Assembly: GCA_036939755.1 (NCBI GenBank)
Contig: JALLAZ010000430.1
Location: 1-15,644 of the forward strand
Origin: Stephanodiscus triporus
Taxonomy: Eukaryota; Bacillariophyta; Thalassiosirophyceae; Thalassiosirales; Thalassiosiraceae
DNA: 15,644 nucleotides
Direction of reading: 5' to 3'
This document shows, piece after piece, positions 1 to 7,594 of this stretch; positions within the stretch are counted from its first letter, which is position 1, and each line of letters starts with the position of its first letter. The notes beneath the pieces are model-generated. The model had not been told where the DNA came from. It ran no database searches and worked only from the letters and a program-made list of their open reading frames with translations. The translations under genes were made by a program, and so were the position numbers.

Positions 1-50
1 TTTATGCATGACAAAAAATCAACGACAGAAAAAAATGCACCTACTTTGCG

Positions 51-328
51 GGCCAGTTCGATGGCCATGCGGACCAGGCGATACCGAGTTGTGGCGTTGT
101 GAAAATAGCTTTCCAAAGCTAGCATTCAAAAGGCATGAAACGGACCCTCTACTCAGCTCATCAAAGCAACAAGCTGCGTAGAAAGTTGGAATGCCACGCT
201 GAAAGCTGAAGAGCTCAGCTATTTTTCTGGCTATCAAACGCTAACAACGGACAAAAATCGGTGAAGTTACTGGCCCTCAAAGAAGCTCATCAAAATATGT
301 GCCTTCATGAAGGCACTTAGCTGCTAAG
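51..328. repeat. Cluster of short inverted repeats in non-coding DNA
   Basis: At least five inverted repeats lie within about 230 bp. They are 7-bp arms TAGCTTT/AAAGCTA at 106-112 and 115-121; 10-bp arms with one mismatch at 149-158 and 172-181; 6-bp arms AGCTGA/TCAGCT at 204-209 and 215-220; a perfect 18-bp palindrome GTGCCTTCATGAAGGCAC at 299-316; and CTTAGC-T-GCTAAG at 316-328, which shares one base with the previous palindrome. A 5-bp GGCCA/TGGCC pair sits at 51-66. No frame in 1-370 gives a protein I recognise; the longest open stretch (about 58 codons, + strand) has no family signature. It could be a structured RNA, a fold-back mobile-element remnant, or chance clustering. Confidence 0.5.
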
Positions 329-374
329 CTGTTAAACTCCCTGTAATCACCTATTCATTACAGCTATTGGCTAG

Positions 375-544
375 TCACTGTTTAGCAGGTACAAGGAGAA
401 CAATGGCCACGCCAACGTGACGACCTTGGACGACAAATCTCTTGCCCAATTCTGTGCCCATGCAAGGTATGTGGGCAAAAGCATGCCACTGACCGATGAG
501 TGCACATTGCAGCCCTGAATGCAATTGGCTTTAAATGGAGTTAG
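375..544 (+). pseudogene. Relic of a diatom-type helicase-associated (HA) repeat, frameshifted
   Basis: On the + strand, after a stop at 372-374, one frame reads RYKENNGHANV, then DDKSLAQFCAHARYVGKSM and PLTDECTLQ before TGA at 516. A second frame (CTG at 515) continues with LNAIGFKWS and then TAG at 542. Together these match the usual order of one HA repeat: YK-x-x-x-GH-x-NV, a SL-x-x-FC block, LTDE, and LNAIGF-x-W. Completing the repeat requires changing frame near 512-515, and neither part has a long flanking open frame. This looks like a decayed fragment of an HA-repeat protein rather than a working gene. A very short intron at the shift is a less likely alternative. It lies just past the stop codon of the PTPA gene on the opposite strand, so it overlaps that gene's likely 3' UTR. 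HA repeats are very numerous in diatoms, which supports the organism guess. Confidence 0.5.
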
Positions 545-599
545 AAATCTAACTGTATGAAAAAAAATACCCGAAGTGCAAACACTTGGCATATCTAGT

Positions 600-2235
600 T
601 TACTTTGCCCAGGGAGCCCGCGTGGGAGGCATCCCCCCGGGATAATTTGTTGGCGGACAGCTTTCCAGGCTTGCATTTGCCGAAGATGCTCTGCCATCAG
701 CCCAGGGGGCCACGCACTGCTCGCCCATTGGTACATTGATAAACGTCGTATCCGGTGCTTTTGGAGGTGCATTCCTCGATGGGGACCAATCTGCGCTGAA
801 GATCTTTCCAAAAACGAAATGCTGAACCACCGGTAACTTATCCAAGACTTCCCCCTCGTACAATCGCAATAGTCCAGATGCCGCCTTTGACCAGCTTCCC
901 AACTGAGAAATATCATTGAGCATGGGCGATGACTCAAAGAAGGGCGCATTTGGCTTAATTTGTCGGATGAATTGAATGCACGACAGGTAGATGTAGGTCG
1001 GACTATGCATCTCGAGTATATGATGATTGTGTATGATGGATGGTGTCCAGGGATCGCCGTCGTCATTGTTTGCGTCGGTAGTGACCACAGACTGAACAGA
1101 CTCAGGGCGGGAACTTTTGTGCAGGTACAGGTTGGCAGGCATCATGTTCGCAGATTCCAAATCATCCTTGTCAGTATCCGAACCTTTTTCTCCAGCCCGT
1201 TCATGGGTATCCCCTTTCTCCCTCCTGTGCTGTCGAGATTGTTTCTGCGACTGCTCGCGAGCCATCATTTGACACGCCCCCAAATAAAACGGAATGCAGT
1301 GATAGTCGTCAAGTCCCCATACTCTAGACGAACGAAATAATGAGTTACGCATAGAATGACACACACATGATTGAACCAAGAAACAAATAGCTACCTTACC
1401 CATGAGATCCAGCCGGTTCTAGCATGTAGTCTCTCTGCAATCCCTGGGTCACATTAAGATAAGCATGGAAAATAGCGAGGGAGGTATGACCGACAACTTC
1501 AGGAGGTGGATTGGATTTGCTTTTTCTCTCTCCGTCGTATCTCCCCCAATGAAAGCATCCAATCTTGCACAATGACAACAGGAATACGACAAAGCTCGAT
1601 TCGTGACCAGTTCCGTAATCAATACGTATAGGATGGCCGAAGGAATCGTGGAGATAAGCTTGCAACTCTCCGATTACTTCCTCCTGCTTGGATGGAGAGT
1701 TCACAGGTGGCCACAGAGATGCACCCTCGTTGGATGCGGCACGATACCCACGATCGGAACACTCGGCAAGAATCTGATTTCTCGTCAAACCATCAACTGC
1801 ATTCGCATCATCATCAGAAGGAGCACCGCATGATAAATACTTAACATGGCAGTCCATCAAGCATCGCACGATCCCATAACTCCTCTCGACCAACCGTGCA
1901 TACCACGTCCGGAAGGCGGGATTGCCGAACCGCGCCTTGACCGTTAGATCGAGGGGGATGCCATCGTCGTGATTCTGATCCATCCAGGTAGACGACATGC
2001 AAGAGAGAGAGCCGTGGAGGGAGGCGAGGGCGGGGGTCAAACGATCTAGGGGAGAGTGCGGAGTGTAGCCGCCGTGTGGGTTGTTCCCGGTAGTGATACC
2101 CCGTCCCATGGCGGAGACGAAAGACACGAGCTCCTTCCGAGCGGCGGAGCGGCGGAAGTGCTCCATGTCAGCTTGGTTGTATATGTAGCGCCTTGCGGCA
2201 TTATCGTTAATAGAGGCAGTAGGTGTATCGGTCAT
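600..2235 (-). CDS. PTPA: Serine/threonine-protein phosphatase 2A activator (PTPA), two exons
   Basis: PTPA is a PP2A-specific activator and peptidyl-prolyl isomerase-type chaperone that helps load active-site metals in the PP2A catalytic subunit, in cytosol and nucleus. Exon 1 is 2235-1400 and exon 2 is 1323-600, giving 519 aa. The 76-nt intron (1399-1324) has donor GTAAGG and acceptor CTAG and joins ...EPAGSHG to VWGLDDY..., a core PTPA signature. Retaining the intron gives an immediate stop (GGG TAA). Other family blocks are KARFGNPAFRTW (about 100-111), IDYGTGHES (205-213), IYLSCIQFIRQIK (391-403), SPMLNDIS (412-419) and LDKLPVVQHFVFG (440-452). The protein is longer than the roughly 320-400 aa usual for the family because of a hydrophilic, Lys/Glu/Asp-rich insert (about 300-370) after the GLDDY block and a Pro/Ala-rich tail of about 65 residues. 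It shares a 300-bp divergent promoter with the neighbouring ankyrin gene. Confidence 0.95.
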
Positions 2236-2330
2236 GGTGTGGGAAAGAAAAGAGAGTTGGCGTGAAGGAAAATGAGAGCTCCATTTTAATAGGTAAGTAC
2301 ATACTCTCTCTGTGATCTGAGTGGGCTTTG

Positions 2331-2342
2331 TTTTGGCGGGAA
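2331..2342 (+). promoter_or_regulatory. E2F/DP-like binding site
   Basis: TTTTGGCGGGAA matches the E2F/DP consensus TTTSSCGS (here TTTGGCGG) plus the common AA flank. It lies 96 bp upstream of the PTPA start and about 200 bp upstream of the ankyrin gene start. E2F sites drive G1/S transcription in plants and animals; function here is inferred from sequence only. Confidence 0.4.
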
Positions 2343-2370
2343 CCTCAGTCGAACAGGTAGGTAAAACAAC

Positions 2371-2388
2371 GTATGGTACGTATGGTAC
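2371..2388 (+). repeat. Two tandem copies of GTATGGTAC
   Basis: Two perfect 9-bp units lie head to tail, directly followed by GTACCTACTCTT. A related CGTATGGTAC word is seen on the minus strand upstream of the MATE gene, around 15313-15322. Confidence 0.8.
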
Positions 2389-2409
2389 GTACCTACTCTT
2401 CTACTCCAA

Positions 2410-2427
2410 AGAGAGTACCTACTCTCT
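2410..2427. promoter_or_regulatory. Perfect inverted repeat AGAGAGTA-CC-TACTCTCT
   Basis: Two 8-bp arms flank a CC centre, and one copy of GTACCTAC (2415-2422) lies inside it. The dyad symmetry and its place in a divergent promoter fit a binding site for a dimeric regulator, although no factor can be named. Confidence 0.5.
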
Positions 2428-2535
2428 ACGATACGCCTATGAACTCTTCTATATTCTCTCAGACGAACGATGAGTCATCCACCACACGCATTGGTGCTTC
2501 CGAGCAGAAAGCACACACGCATGCAATGATGCAAT

Positions 2536-3696
2536 ATGATCTGTAATCGATTCCATCGTCTCTTCATCAACAGCAGCACCTCGCCATCGATGCGCCGCCG
2601 AGGCAGACTTCTACTACTCGCACTCGCTCCGTTCCACTACTGCCTGCCAATGACGACTGGCGCCGCTGCTCGTGACTACTACCGCCACGACGGGGTTCGC
2701 ATCACCCATGATCCGTACGCGCCCGGCATGGCCGAGAAGTACGGCACGCCAGGTCGCACCGACGATGAGGGATTTGATCCGTATGCCGATAGCGTCGGGC
2801 CTGGAATATACGGTGGCATCGTCGCGCGGGACGACGACGGACATGTCGTCATCGGACGGCAGTATCAAAATCACAACCCCCGTCCGGGACCGGTGTATGC
2901 GGGGGGTGGATACGCCCCGTCGACGCTCATGCTCGAAGACACGACAAGGATGACGTCGCTGTTGGATAAGTATCCTGATTTGGTCAATGATATTACGACA
3001 GGCGGGGCTCTTCCACTTCACATGTGCGGCATGTCGAAACGCAAGCAGCATGCCGTGAAATACCTCGTCGAGCACGGTGCCGATATCGAGGCTCTCGATA
3101 CCTACGGCATGACCCCGCTCCAGCGCATGGCATCGAACAACCTCGCCGCGGGTGCAAAGATGCTCTTGGAGGCAGGTGCCGATGTCACGAACGTGGGCAA
3201 ATGTGGTAGATCTCCTCTCCAAGTTGCCCGCGGTAGTGCCGCAAGTGCCGTAATCGAGGTTCTGGTGCCCTACCTGAAAAAGGCCGAGTCTCAGGGAATG
3301 CCTGGATCGAAGTCAAATGTCGTTAAGTTGACTGTCGCGGGAAGCTATGTACCGGAGGTCAATGGCGACTACCGTCCACGTAGTCCGACAGAGATACCCA
3401 AGGGCTTCGTAGACGTATGTGTAGCCCAGGGCTGGGACACGCAATCGACGTGGTCAAAGTTGAACGGTCTCGAACTTACCAACACGTGGTTTGCGCACAT
3501 CGAGAATGAATCGTACATGTATTACAACAGGGGCGATGGCAAATGGTGGATCGATGGGCCGGATGGCAACGGCGTGTGGATCGTCGAAGGACCGACTCAC
3601 GCTCCTCCAGCACACGGATGGACGCACGTCACGAGGCGCACATCGACCGGTGGGCCGATGGTCCGCACGTTTCGCGAGATAAAAGGGGATGTGTAG
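2536..3696 (+). CDS. Secretory-type ankyrin-repeat protein with Trp-rich C-terminal domain
   Basis: Single exon, 386 aa. The better start may be Met19 (2590): MRRRGRLLLLALAP followed by a small-residue TTGAAA site is a classical signal peptide, and the upstream ATG only adds 18 polar residues. A Tyr/Asp/Gly-rich linker (about 47-125) follows. Three to four ankyrin repeats span about 128-248; the clearest are LPLHMCG...YLVEHGADIEALD (159-188) and GMTPLQRMA...MLLEAGADVTNV (191-220). The C-terminal 264-366 reads as a beta-rich module with PEVNGDYRPRS (273-283), FVDVC, NTWFAHIENESYMYYN (316-331), GKWWIDGPDG (335-344), GVWIV (346-350) and PPAHGWTHV (357-365). I recall similar VNG-Y/WWID modules in diatom proteins but cannot name a Pfam entry. 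Ankyrin repeats behind a signal peptide are unusual, because most ankyrin proteins are cytosolic. Binding partners are unknown. Confidence 0.8.
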   Translation: MICNRFHRLFINSSTSPSMRRRGRLLLLALAPFHYCLPMTTGAAARDYYRHDGVRITHDPYAPGMAEKYGTPGRTDDEGFDPYADSVGPGIYGGIVARDDDGHVVIGRQYQNHNPRPGPVYAGGGYAPSTLMLEDTTRMTSLLDKYPDLVNDITTGGALPLHMCGMSKRKQHAVKYLVEHGADIEALDTYGMTPLQRMASNNLAAGAKMLLEAGADVTNVGKCGRSPLQVARGSAASAVIEVLVPYLKKAESQGMPGSKSNVVKLTVAGSYVPEVNGDYRPRSPTEIPKGFVDVCVAQGWDTQSTWSKLNGLELTNTWFAHIENESYMYYNRGDGKWWIDGPDGNGVWIVEGPTHAPPAHGWTHVTRRTSTGGPMVRTFREIKGDV

Positions 3697-4260
3697 CAAT
3701 CATATCATATCGTGTGCAATGGTTGTTGCTGTACATAATTGCGCTGACTTTTTTAATCACTAATTACCATGATGTCCATATCGAACTCATTTGTTGTTGA
3801 AATTGGCATTTGGCCGATGTTCATACGTTCATCCGCACCTTAATTAGTAGTCCACCGCCTGCCTCTTCATTTGTCATGCCAGATCAGTTTTCGCCACGTC
3901 TTCCTCCGCTCACCTTAGTTGCTCGCAAGAAAAAGTATTAGTCACGTCTTGCCTCATCACCAGTTGTCTCGTACGTTGAGCTGGTTATAATAAACCCCAC
4001 TAACCTGACGGGTGTTCAGTATCACCCCCAGCATACCCAGCTTAGCCAGGTGCAGCGTCTAGTGAGAAAGTGATTCCCCGAGAATATGAGTTACTGAAGG
4101 CAGGATGAATCGTATGACATAAAGAATTCAGTGTGTCAGGGAAAAAGGACTAAGTGCTTGTGATCTTGAGAGTAAGTGAGCGTCACAAATGTTCAATCCT
4201 AATCAATGTATGAATAATGTACAGTCTAAATTTAAGACCAGGCAAGTACAGGGCAGCCTG
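3697..4260. other. Convergent intergenic region, no gene seen
   Basis: This holds the 3' ends of two convergent ankyrin genes. Short frames here are AT-rich and recall no family. I see no tRNA-like cloverleaf, no strong inverted repeat and no TACCTAC word. Confidence 0.6.
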
Positions 4261-5406
4261 CTACCCAACTACCCTGAATCCTTCATTATTGGTCGTGTCG
4301 ACCTTTGACGTTAACAGGTCCGAACCCTCCACGCACGTTGACACCAACGAGCTTACTATGAACTCTCTATGCTCGTTCAGGAACGCGACCCAATTCGGCC
4401 AGTATTCCCTCCTGGCGTAATCGAACGGCGAATGTCCGCGCTTGTCCCTCGACAGCAGCATCTCCGGGGCCGCGCTGATGAGCATCTTCATTATGTCGTG
4501 ATTCGGCGGACCGGAGAGCCAGCAGGCGTCGTGCATGGGCGTCCGACCCATGTCGTCGCGCACGCGGGGGGACACGCGGGCCTCGTTGAGGAAGAAGCTT
4601 ACGACGTCGGTGAGGCCCCGCCGGCACGACGTGTGGAGGATGCTCTCCCCGAAGCGATTGCTCGCCTGCATGAGGTGGCCGGATGCGAGCAGGGAGCGCA
4701 GTCTCTCAACGTCGTTGGCCTGAACGGCATGCACCTTGTCGTGCGTGTAGGCCTCGAGGTGCTCGTCGCAGTAATTAAGAAAGTAGGATTCGTGCGCGAC
4801 TCTCTTGAGGGCGTCGGAGATGATTTCCTCACCGCTTAACGAGCTGGTGATGCCCTTCGTACACTGGAGTACTATTGTCCTTACAAAGGTGGCTGGACTG
4901 ACGTTTAGATCGAGCTCGCCCGTCGACACCCCGCTCATTGTGGGGGCAACCGATGATGATGATGCCAGTTCAGGCAGCGCCGTACAGCTAGCTGACAGGT
5001 GCATCATATTACTTGGAAGTCTTGGTTTGTGGATAATGATGGGTGATGATAACTTCGTGGTCTTGCAGAACGAAATGCGCTGCCTCTTGTTTGACGTCGG
5101 ATCTGAAGTGGATGGTCTTCTATTGTGGCGATCGCTAGCGAGTGTGGGGATTACCTGAGTAGAAATGCTACCGGCGAGAGGATCAAGAGAAAGGCGTTTA
5201 CTCTCGGTCATAACCGATTCAAAGTTCGCCGAGGACGCTGTACGACACTCGCTGTTAGTATCTAGAAAATCATTCACCCGATCTGGTGGTGTCGGACTTG
5301 GTTCCTCGGGAAGTAATTGAAATGGAATGCAGATACTTTTGAGTTTGCCACACAATGTCTCCGTCCTCTCTGTGGAGTATGGTGGCGACTGAGTGAATGA
5401 TTCCAT
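4261..5406 (-). CDS. Ankyrin-repeat protein, probably nuclear
   Basis: Single exon, 381 aa. Residues 1-170 are Ser/Thr/Pro-rich and probably disordered, with a basic cluster SNKRQRI (105-111) that resembles a monopartite nuclear localisation signal. A helical lead-in (about 171-215, VRTIVLQCTKGI and LNYCDEHLEAY) precedes four ankyrin-like repeats: DKVHAVQANDVERLRSLLAS (223-242), GESILHTSCRRGLTDVVSFF (253-272), GRTPMHDACWLSG...IMKMLISAAPEML (287-317) and GHSPFDYARREYWPNWVAFL (324-343). Ankyrin proteins of similar layout occur in diatoms; no enzymatic domain is visible, so a protein-interaction or regulatory role is inferred. Composition is mosaic: the repeat-coding part (about 4420-4830) is near 70% GC, whereas the disordered N-terminal half is about 42-52%. 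That explains the long antisense open frames here, which I do not consider genes. Confidence 0.85.
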   Translation of the reverse strand: MESFTQSPPYSTERTETLCGKLKSICIPFQLLPEEPSPTPPDRVNDFLDTNSECRTASSANFESVMTESKRLSLDPLAGSISTQVIPTLASDRHNRRPSTSDPTSNKRQRISFCKTTKLSSPIIIHKPRLPSNMMHLSASCTALPELASSSSVAPTMSGVSTGELDLNVSPATFVRTIVLQCTKGITSSLSGEEIISDALKRVAHESYFLNYCDEHLEAYTHDKVHAVQANDVERLRSLLASGHLMQASNRFGESILHTSCRRGLTDVVSFFLNEARVSPRVRDDMGRTPMHDACWLSGPPNHDIMKMLISAAPEMLLSRDKRGHSPFDYARREYWPNWVAFLNEHREFIVSSLVSTCVEGSDLLTSKVDTTNNEGFRVVG

Positions 5407-6058
5407 TTTCGTAATGAGGGTGATTACTCAGCGTCCGCCTTCTCCGTCCAACGATAGAGTCCGCAGCATCTGCCTTATCTTCTGTGCCTCGCTAGCTGGA
5501 TGAGGCTCTGACTAAGTCCTCGCCTTTCAGAGGAGACGTTCAGTCCCTGTGACCCTCCCAGCTGAATGCTTTCGTGGTGGAGGAGTGATGTGTGTGTCCG
5601 TGACGCTAATATGTGTTGTCCAATTTTGTTAAAAGTGATATGAAAATACGTATTATTATTAGCAACTTCAACTTGAACTTTGCTCCGTGGAAAACAAGAC
5701 CCGCCCACTCGCCTGATCTGACTCAGGAGGTTCTGAAAAAAAAACTTGCTGTCGAGTGTTTGATTTGTTCCATCTGTTCACCTCCTCTCCCTTAAAATAA
5801 TAATTAAAAATAACAAGGGTTACGAAAGTACAACTAATACTATCATTTACCTACACTACGACAGCCAAGGGGCAGACGTCACGGCCTCCTGACGTGAGCC
5901 GCCACGAACGAGCGAGCTAAAGAGCTTTTTCCCCGCTCTCATTCCCCCTCCTTACTCCTTACCACTTACCATCATCCCTTCCTTCTTCTTGCGCGTTTCA
6001 CCCACCAGAAGTGACCTCGTCGAGCCCAGACTCACCGCTGCGCTGTGGAGTGTTCAGT
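5407..6058. promoter_or_regulatory. Divergent promoter region between the nuclear ankyrin gene and the RidA gene
   Basis: No protein-coding gene is recognisable in these 652 bp. The centre (about 5735-5850) is AT-rich with A and AAT runs. TACCTAC lies at 5848-5854. An inverted pair of CRE-like hexamers lies at 5876-5895, followed by a C/T-rich tract (about 5930-6000) typical of a 5' leader. Short frames on both strands recall no family. Confidence 0.5.
5876..5895. promoter_or_regulatory. Inverted CRE-like pair ACGTCA-N8-TGACGT
   Basis: ACGTCA (5876-5881) and TGACGT (5890-5895) face each other across 8 bp, about 165-180 bp upstream of the chosen RidA start. TGACGT/ACGTCA is the core bound by bZIP (CREB/ATF-like) factors. 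In Phaeodactylum, CO2/cAMP-responsive elements of this type control a carbonic anhydrase gene. Activity here is untested. Confidence 0.4.
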
Positions 6059-6586
6059 ATGCTACTCTTACGCAGTTTCAGAACAATCGCAAGAAGATCC
6101 AATCTTACAGGGGTAGCATCGTCGGCCAGAGCTTCGACCTTGCCTTTTAGCAGCAATATTGTGCGCCTGGGAGCGGATGTCCTACCGCCCATGAGCCAAG
6201 CCGTCGTTCATAATGGCATAGTCTATCTTTCTGGCCAAGTCGATGGGACGGCGGATGACGTGACTGGCCAAACGAAAAACGTTCTTGCGAAGGTGGACAA
6301 ATATTTGCAAGAGGCGGGTACCGACAAATCGAAATTGCTTACTTCTACTATCTGGCTTAAAGATATCGGACGAGATTTTGGTGCAATGAATGAGGTGCGG
6401 ATGTCTTGTCGACTCATTTTTTGTTTGTATGCACAAAAACGAAATTTCCTCACTCATTCTTCTCTTCCTAAGGTATGGAATTCTTGGATTGATCCAAACA
6501 ATAAGCCCGCACGAGCTACTACGGAAGCCTCTATGGCAACGCCTAAATTCTTGGTTGAGATTCAGGTTACTGCAGCTTTGAAATAA
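6059..6586 (+). CDS. RidA/YjgF-family protein (YoaB-like), mitochondrially targeted, two exons
   Basis: RidA proteins hydrolyse reactive enamine/imine intermediates released by PLP enzymes, protecting other PLP enzymes. Exons 6059-6394 and 6473-6586 give 149 aa. The 78-nt intron (6395-6472) is in phase 0 with donor GTGCGG and acceptor CCTAAG. Removing it joins DFGAMNE to VWNSWID, restoring the family block. Signatures are SQAVVHNGIVYLSGQV, TSTIWLKDI, AMNEVWNSW, PARATTEA (its Arg matches the substrate-binding Arg105 of E. coli RidA) and PKFLVEIQVTA (its Glu matches Glu120). The W-x-x-W spacing resembles YoaB-type members. I chose Met at 6059 because MLLLRSFRTIARRSNL is Arg/Leu-rich and lacks acidic residues, like a mitochondrial presequence; an upstream in-frame ATG at 6011 adds 16 polar residues. 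The intron has no stop and is a multiple of three, so retention would insert 26 residues in frame. Confidence 0.92.
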   Translation: MLLLRSFRTIARRSNLTGVASSARASTLPFSSNIVRLGADVLPPMSQAVVHNGIVYLSGQVDGTADDVTGQTKNVLAKVDKYLQEAGTDKSKLLTSTIWLKDIGRDFGAMNEVRMSCRLIFCLYAQKRNFLTHSSLPKVWNSWIDPNNKPARATTEASMATPKFLVEIQVTAALK

Positions 6587-6832
6587 TTTTATGCAACTCT
6601 TTTTTATGGATTGGATCGCCAAACTCGCATGGCACTTGATTCTTGTAACATGATAACGTGAACGGTAGCCAGGGCAAGACAGAAGTGGGATAGTTATGTA
6701 CATTAACTTACTCAATCGTTGTCCAGTAAATTGATGTTTAAGTTTATCAGCGCACACTCATCGCTGCGCATTAAATAATCTTTTCTGTGCCATATATCTT
6801 TCGCGGTTTTTACATGGAGGATGATTGAGGAG

Positions 6833-7594
6833 CTACTTTCTTGTTGTTTCTTCACGGAGGGCGATTTTCGATTCGAGCATTTTATTCTGCTTGGATATTT
6901 GTTCACATTCCCTCATCACGCACCTCAAATCTGTGTCGTATCCTGCTGTAGTTGATTTCGTCTCCTGGATGGATTGTTGTACTTTGGCGATCTCCCCCAA
7001 CAGATCACAAATTTCCCCCCCTACTTCATCACACTCTCTGTCTAATTTGGCTCCATCAGCGGATATTCGAGAAGCAGTCCCTTTGAGATTTTCAATGTCA
7101 GTGAGCAATGCCCGTCCCGCAGCCTCTACTATGTCCATTTCCTCCTTCGTCGAGTTCAATTCAGCCTGTACCGAGGTATATTCTCTTCTAACGTCATCCT
7201 CGACTTTTTGTTCCGGGGATCGCTCTTTTGCAAGGAAATCCAGTCGCAGCTTTGCTTTCTTTACTTCTTCTCTCGTTCGGTCGGTATCTGCACGTATACC
7301 ATCGTTCTCTATCTCAATATCCGCAATTTCTTCTTGGATCGACCACTTCTCGGTGGCAAGCTTTTTCCAGTCGTGTTGGATCTCATCTTTCTTTCCCATC
7401 TGCTCGGCTATGTTGAATTTTAGCTCAATTATCTCTTCCGTCAGCGCCCGAAGCTGCTCTTCGAGTGTTGACCGACGAGACCGACGAGACGGGGTCGACC
7501 CCGATGCGCTAGCTGCACTGCATGACGTACTTGCGACGGAATTCGACGGCCAATCGGTTTCCATTGGATCCCTAGCGACCAAGGCGAATTTCAT
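6833..7594 (-). CDS. Coiled-coil protein of unknown function
   Basis: Single exon, 253 aa, not recognised as a named family. Residues 1-42 are Ser/Ala/Arg-rich, ending in SRRSRRS. From about 43 to 250 the sequence is almost continuously Glu/Lys/Leu/Ile-rich with heptad spacing (LEEQLRALTEEIIELKFNI, IQEEIADIEIENDGI, DIENLKGTASRI, ICDLLGEIAKVQQSI, KMLESKIALREE) and little proline, so a long dimeric coiled coil is expected. The in-frame region is open upstream only to a stop near 7628; Met1 (7594) or Met11 are both plausible starts. The opposite strand is also open for 284 codons, but its product is a Ser/Phe/Ile-rich mirror of the heptads with no family signature. A structural or scaffold role (cytoskeletal, tethering) is only a guess. 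Confidence 0.7.
   Translation of the reverse strand: MKFALVARDPMETDWPSNSVASTSCSAASASGSTPSRRSRRSTLEEQLRALTEEIIELKFNIAEQMGKKDEIQHDWKKLATEKWSIQEEIADIEIENDGIRADTDRTREEVKKAKLRLDFLAKERSPEQKVEDDVRREYTSVQAELNSTKEEMDIVEAAGRALLTDIENLKGTASRISADGAKLDRECDEVGGEICDLLGEIAKVQQSIQETKSTTAGYDTDLRCVMRECEQISKQNKMLESKIALREETTRK

Larger units (their letters stand above)
2236..2535. promoter_or_regulatory. Divergent promoter region between PTPA and the ankyrin gene
   Basis: This 300-bp gap separates two head-to-head start codons. It is rich in TAC/CTC words: GTAAGTAC at 2293-2300, GTAGGTA (reverse of TACCTAC) at 2357-2363, a GTATGGTAC tandem pair at 2371-2388, the palindrome GGTACGTACC at 2384-2393, GTACCTAC at 2389-2396 and again at 2415-2422, and an 18-bp inverted repeat at 2410-2427. 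An E2F-like site lies at 2331-2342. GTAAGTAC at 2293 could instead be a 5'-UTR splice donor for the + strand gene. No TATA box is evident. Confidence 0.6.

Noticed and set aside
371..1066. 231-codon minus-strand frame and overlapping + frames in PTPA exon 2
   Set aside because: These are out-of-frame shadows of the PTPA exon, which matches its family block by block.
3697..4260. Possible tRNA or small RNA gene in the convergent ankyrin gap
   Set aside because: No A-box/B-box pair, T-loop GTTCGA-type sequence or cloverleaf could be found by eye.
4369..4839. 156-codon + strand open frame opposite the ankyrin repeats
   Set aside because: It is antisense to a recognisable ankyrin region in about 70% GC DNA and has no recognisable domain.
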